Made by a program: the position numbers and the translations under genes. A stretch of 64,000 nt of DNA from Pseudomonas baltica (GTDB lineage Bacteria > Pseudomonadota > Gammaproteobacteria > Pseudomonadales > Pseudomonadaceae), in assembly GCF_014235765.1 (NCBI RefSeq), contig NZ_JACMYH010000008.1, positions 1-64,000 of the forward strand, written 5' to 3'. The stretch's first letter is position 1; every line of letters starts with the position of its first letter. The notes beneath the pieces are model-generated. The model did not search any database. It saw only the letters and a program-made list of their open reading frames with translations, and was not told where the DNA came from. This document shows, piece by piece, positions 61,939 to 64,000 of the stretch.

Positions 61939-63471
61939 ATGAAGAAGCTTTCGGTCATCCACAACACCGCCCTCAGCTACCTGGGCCAGGCCTATGCGCT
62001 GGTGATCGGCATCTTGATCATGCCGTTCTACCTCAGCCATCTGGGCGCCGAGGCGTACGGCCTGATTGGTTTCTACGCGGTGATGCAGGCCTGGCTGCTG
62101 CTGCTCGACGCCGGCGTCTCGCCGTCGCTGGTGCGCCAGATCGCGCATCACCAGGGCAGCAGCGACAGCGCTGCGGCCAAGCGCATCGGCGGCTGGTTGA
62201 TGCGCTCCTTCGAGCTGGTGTTCCTGCCCATGGCCGTGGTGTGCGCGCTGGCCGTCTACCTGGCCAGCGACTGGATGGCCACGCACTGGCTGCAGGCCCA
62301 GGCCCTGGACCCGCGCACCATCGTCAACTGCGTGATCCTGATGGGCGTGATGGTGGGCCTGCGCCTGTTCGCCACCCTGTACAAGAGCGGCCTGCAAGGC
62401 CTGGAGATGCACGCCTGGTTGAACAACGCCAATGTGGTGATCGCCACCCTGCGCTACTTCGGCGGCCTGGTGCTGGTGACCTGGGTGTCGCAGGATGCGC
62501 AGGTGTTCTTCGAATTCCAACTGTTCGTGGCGCTGGTGGAGACGTTGATCTTCGCCGCCAAGGCCTACCGCCATCTGCCCGCGCCGACCCCTTTGAGCGG
62601 CTTCAACTGGGCGCTGGTGAAACCGATCCTGCCGTTCGCTGCCAGTGTGTCGCTGACCGCGGTGGTGTGGATCGTTCTGACCCAGCTGGACAAGGTGCTG
62701 TTGTCCAAGGTACTGCCGCTGGCCGAATACGGGTATTTCTCGCTGGTCGCGTTGCTGACCACCGGCATCATGATGATGATCAACCCGCTGGTGCAGACCC
62801 TGCTGCCACGCATGACGGTGCAGGTCGCCGAAGGCCGCGAAGGCGACGTGCATGCCCTGTACCTGGGTGCCAGCCGCTTCGTCAGCACCTTTCTGTTTCC
62901 CCTGGCGGCGATCATCGCGTTCTATGCCGAACCCTTGCTGTTCGCCTGGAGCGGCGACACGCAGGCTGCCCAGTGGGGCGCACCGATCCTGTTCTGGTAC
63001 GCACTGGGCAGCGCCATCCTGGCGGTCAGCGCGTTCCAGTACCACCTGCAATACGCCTACGGCGAAATGCGCCTGCACATCTGGTACAGCGTGATTTCGG
63101 CTGCGATCAGCGTGCCGGCGATGATCATCGCGGTGTACGGCTGGGGCGCCCTGGGCGCGGCCGTGACCTGGTTCCTGTTGCGCCTGGTGTCGTTCGCACT
63201 GTGGCCGCAAGTGGTGCATCGGCGCCTGGCCCCTGGCCTGCACCGGCCCTGGCTGCACGACATCCTGCGCATCAGCCTGAGCACCGTGCTCGGCGTGCTG
63301 CTGACCCATCCGCTGTTCACGGCAATTGCCGGCGGGTCCAACAACCGCTTGGTGATCTTCGCTGCCCTGGCCTTGTGCGGCGTGTTGACGCTGACCCTGG
63401 TGGCAGCCACCTACAAACCACTGGCCCAGCGGGTTTTCCTGAAGTTGAGCAGAGCGAGCGTCGAACGATGA
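61939..63471 (+). CDS. wzx: Polysaccharide (O-antigen type) flippase, Wzx-like
   Basis: Membrane transporter of 510 residues with about twelve to fourteen helices of the MATE/PST superfamily; the start NTALSYLGQAYALVIGILIMPFYLSHLGAEAYG is typical of Wzx. It moves lipid-linked repeat units across the inner membrane. The ATG at 61939 has no strong ribosome site; the stop overlaps the glycosyltransferase start as ATGA. Confidence 0.88.
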   Translation: MKKLSVIHNTALSYLGQAYALVIGILIMPFYLSHLGAEAYGLIGFYAVMQAWLLLLDAGVSPSLVRQIAHHQGSSDSAAAKRIGGWLMRSFELVFLPMAVVCALAVYLASDWMATHWLQAQALDPRTIVNCVILMGVMVGLRLFATLYKSGLQGLEMHAWLNNANVVIATLRYFGGLVLVTWVSQDAQVFFEFQLFVALVETLIFAAKAYRHLPAPTPLSGFNWALVKPILPFAASVSLTAVVWIVLTQLDKVLLSKVLPLAEYGYFSLVALLTTGIMMMINPLVQTLLPRMTVQVAEGREGDVHALYLGASRFVSTFLFPLAAIIAFYAEPLLFAWSGDTQAAQWGAPILFWYALGSAILAVSAFQYHLQYAYGEMRLHIWYSVISAAISVPAMIIAVYGWGALGAAVTWFLLRLVSFALWPQVVHRRLAPGLHRPWLHDILRISLSTVLGVLLTHPLFTAIAGGSNNRLVIFAALALCGVLTLTLVAATYKPLAQRVFLKLSRASVER

Positions 63472-64000
63472 ACCGGACCGAACAACAGATCATGCACACC
63501 TGGCCCGAGGGCCAGGAACCGCTGCTGTCGATCACGTGCCCGGCCTACAACCAGGTCGAGTACATCGAGCAGACCTTGAACAGTTTCCTGGCGCAACGCA
63601 CCACGTTCGCCTTCGAGATTCTGATCAACGACGACGCTTCCACCGATGGCACCACGCAGGTGATCAGCCGCTACGCCGAGCAGTACCCGAACATCATCAA
63701 GCCGGTGTTCCACGAGCACAACCAGTACCAACTGGGCCGCTGGTGCTTCCCGGCCCTGTTCAACCGGGCGCAGGGCAAGTACATCGCCTACTGCGAGGGC
63801 GACGACTACTGGATCGATCCGCTCAAGCTGCAGAAGCAGGTGAATTTCCTCGAAGCCAACCGCGACTACGTGATGACCTACCACGACGCCATGGCCTTCG
63901 ACAGCGAGGGTGACAAGGGGATCCAGCTGACCGGCAAGTACCAGGCCGATGCCACCGCCATGGACCTGCTCAAGACCCGGCCGATCTCGACGCTCACCAC
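63468..64000 (+). CDS. Family 2 glycosyltransferase (partial, runs off the window)
   Basis: The first 177 residues of a GT-A glycosyltransferase. LSITCPAYNQVEYIEQTLNS opens the nucleotide-binding fold, ILINDDASTDGT follows, and CEGDDYWIDPLKLQKQ carries the DxD-like metal motif with EGDDYW. Such proteins add the sugars of O-antigen or capsule repeats. The frame is open to the last base. Coupled to the flippase gene by a 4-base overlap. Confidence 0.9.
   Translation, partial: MNRTEQQIMHTWPEGQEPLLSITCPAYNQVEYIEQTLNSFLAQRTTFAFEILINDDASTDGTTQVISRYAEQYPNIIKPVFHEHNQYQLGRWCFPALFNRAQGKYIAYCEGDDYWIDPLKLQKQVNFLEANRDYVMTYHDAMAFDSEGDKGIQLTGKYQADATAMDLLKTRPISTLT

Overview
The window is about 64 kb of high-GC chromosomal DNA that reads as a Pseudomonas of the P. 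putida group. The calls rest on protein similarity recalled from family knowledge and on gene order: trpC-trpD-trpG-trpE-gph-rpe, amgK-murU beside divergent lptD-surA-pdxA-rsmA-apaG-apaH-glpE, prkA-yeaH-spoVR-cca, folK-folB/plsY, tsaD/rpsU-dnaG-rpoD, and an Lrp-type regulator followed by the lysine catabolic pair davB-davA. Two short elements match the REP sequences typical of P. putida. No database search was run.

Layout. 1-114: a strong minus-strand promoter that probably drives an rRNA operon lying off the left edge. 115-8.7 kb: tyrS, an M23 murein peptidase, anmK, erpA, argC, hemJ, a short-chain dehydrogenase, a HIT protein, coq7 and an OsmC-like gene. 8.9-15.9 kb: a Crp/Vfr-type regulator with an altered cAMP pocket, a lipoate ligase-like gene, the trp genes, gph and rpe. 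15.9-23.2 kb: a polyamine-type ABC transporter with a two-component system upstream, all on the minus strand. 23.4-34.5 kb: a DUF3530 protein, a DnaJ-like protein, the MurNAc recycling pair murU-amgK, and the lptD to glpE series. 34.8-41.0 kb: the stress operon prkA-yeaH-spoVR with a sigma-S-like promoter, then cca. 41.0-48.2 kb: folate genes, plsY, tsaD and the rpsU-dnaG-rpoD macromolecular synthesis block. 48.3-51.5 kb: a large PAS-GGDEF-EAL protein, then a CAU tRNA that looks like tRNA-Ile2.

The accessory part starts right after this tRNA. It holds the C-terminal stump of a formate/nitrite transporter, a NERD nuclease-like protein with a zinc ribbon, a hipBA toxin-antitoxin pair with its own palindromic operator, and a DUF2723 membrane protein. 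The chromosome then returns to lrp-davB-davA. From 59.4 kb an AT-rich leader opens a surface-polysaccharide operon: a PhyH-like dioxygenase, a sugar aminotransferase, a Wzx-like flippase and a glycosyltransferase cut by the window end. That leader carries a near-consensus ops element, the RfaH recruitment site, 70 bases before the first gene.

The best candidates for new biology are the ops-led polysaccharide operon with a dioxygenase as first gene, the tRNA-linked NERD/HipBA block, the Crp variant lacking the usual Arg-Ser cAMP-phosphate contacts, and the Trp-codon-rich 3' end of gph that may act as the trpE leader.
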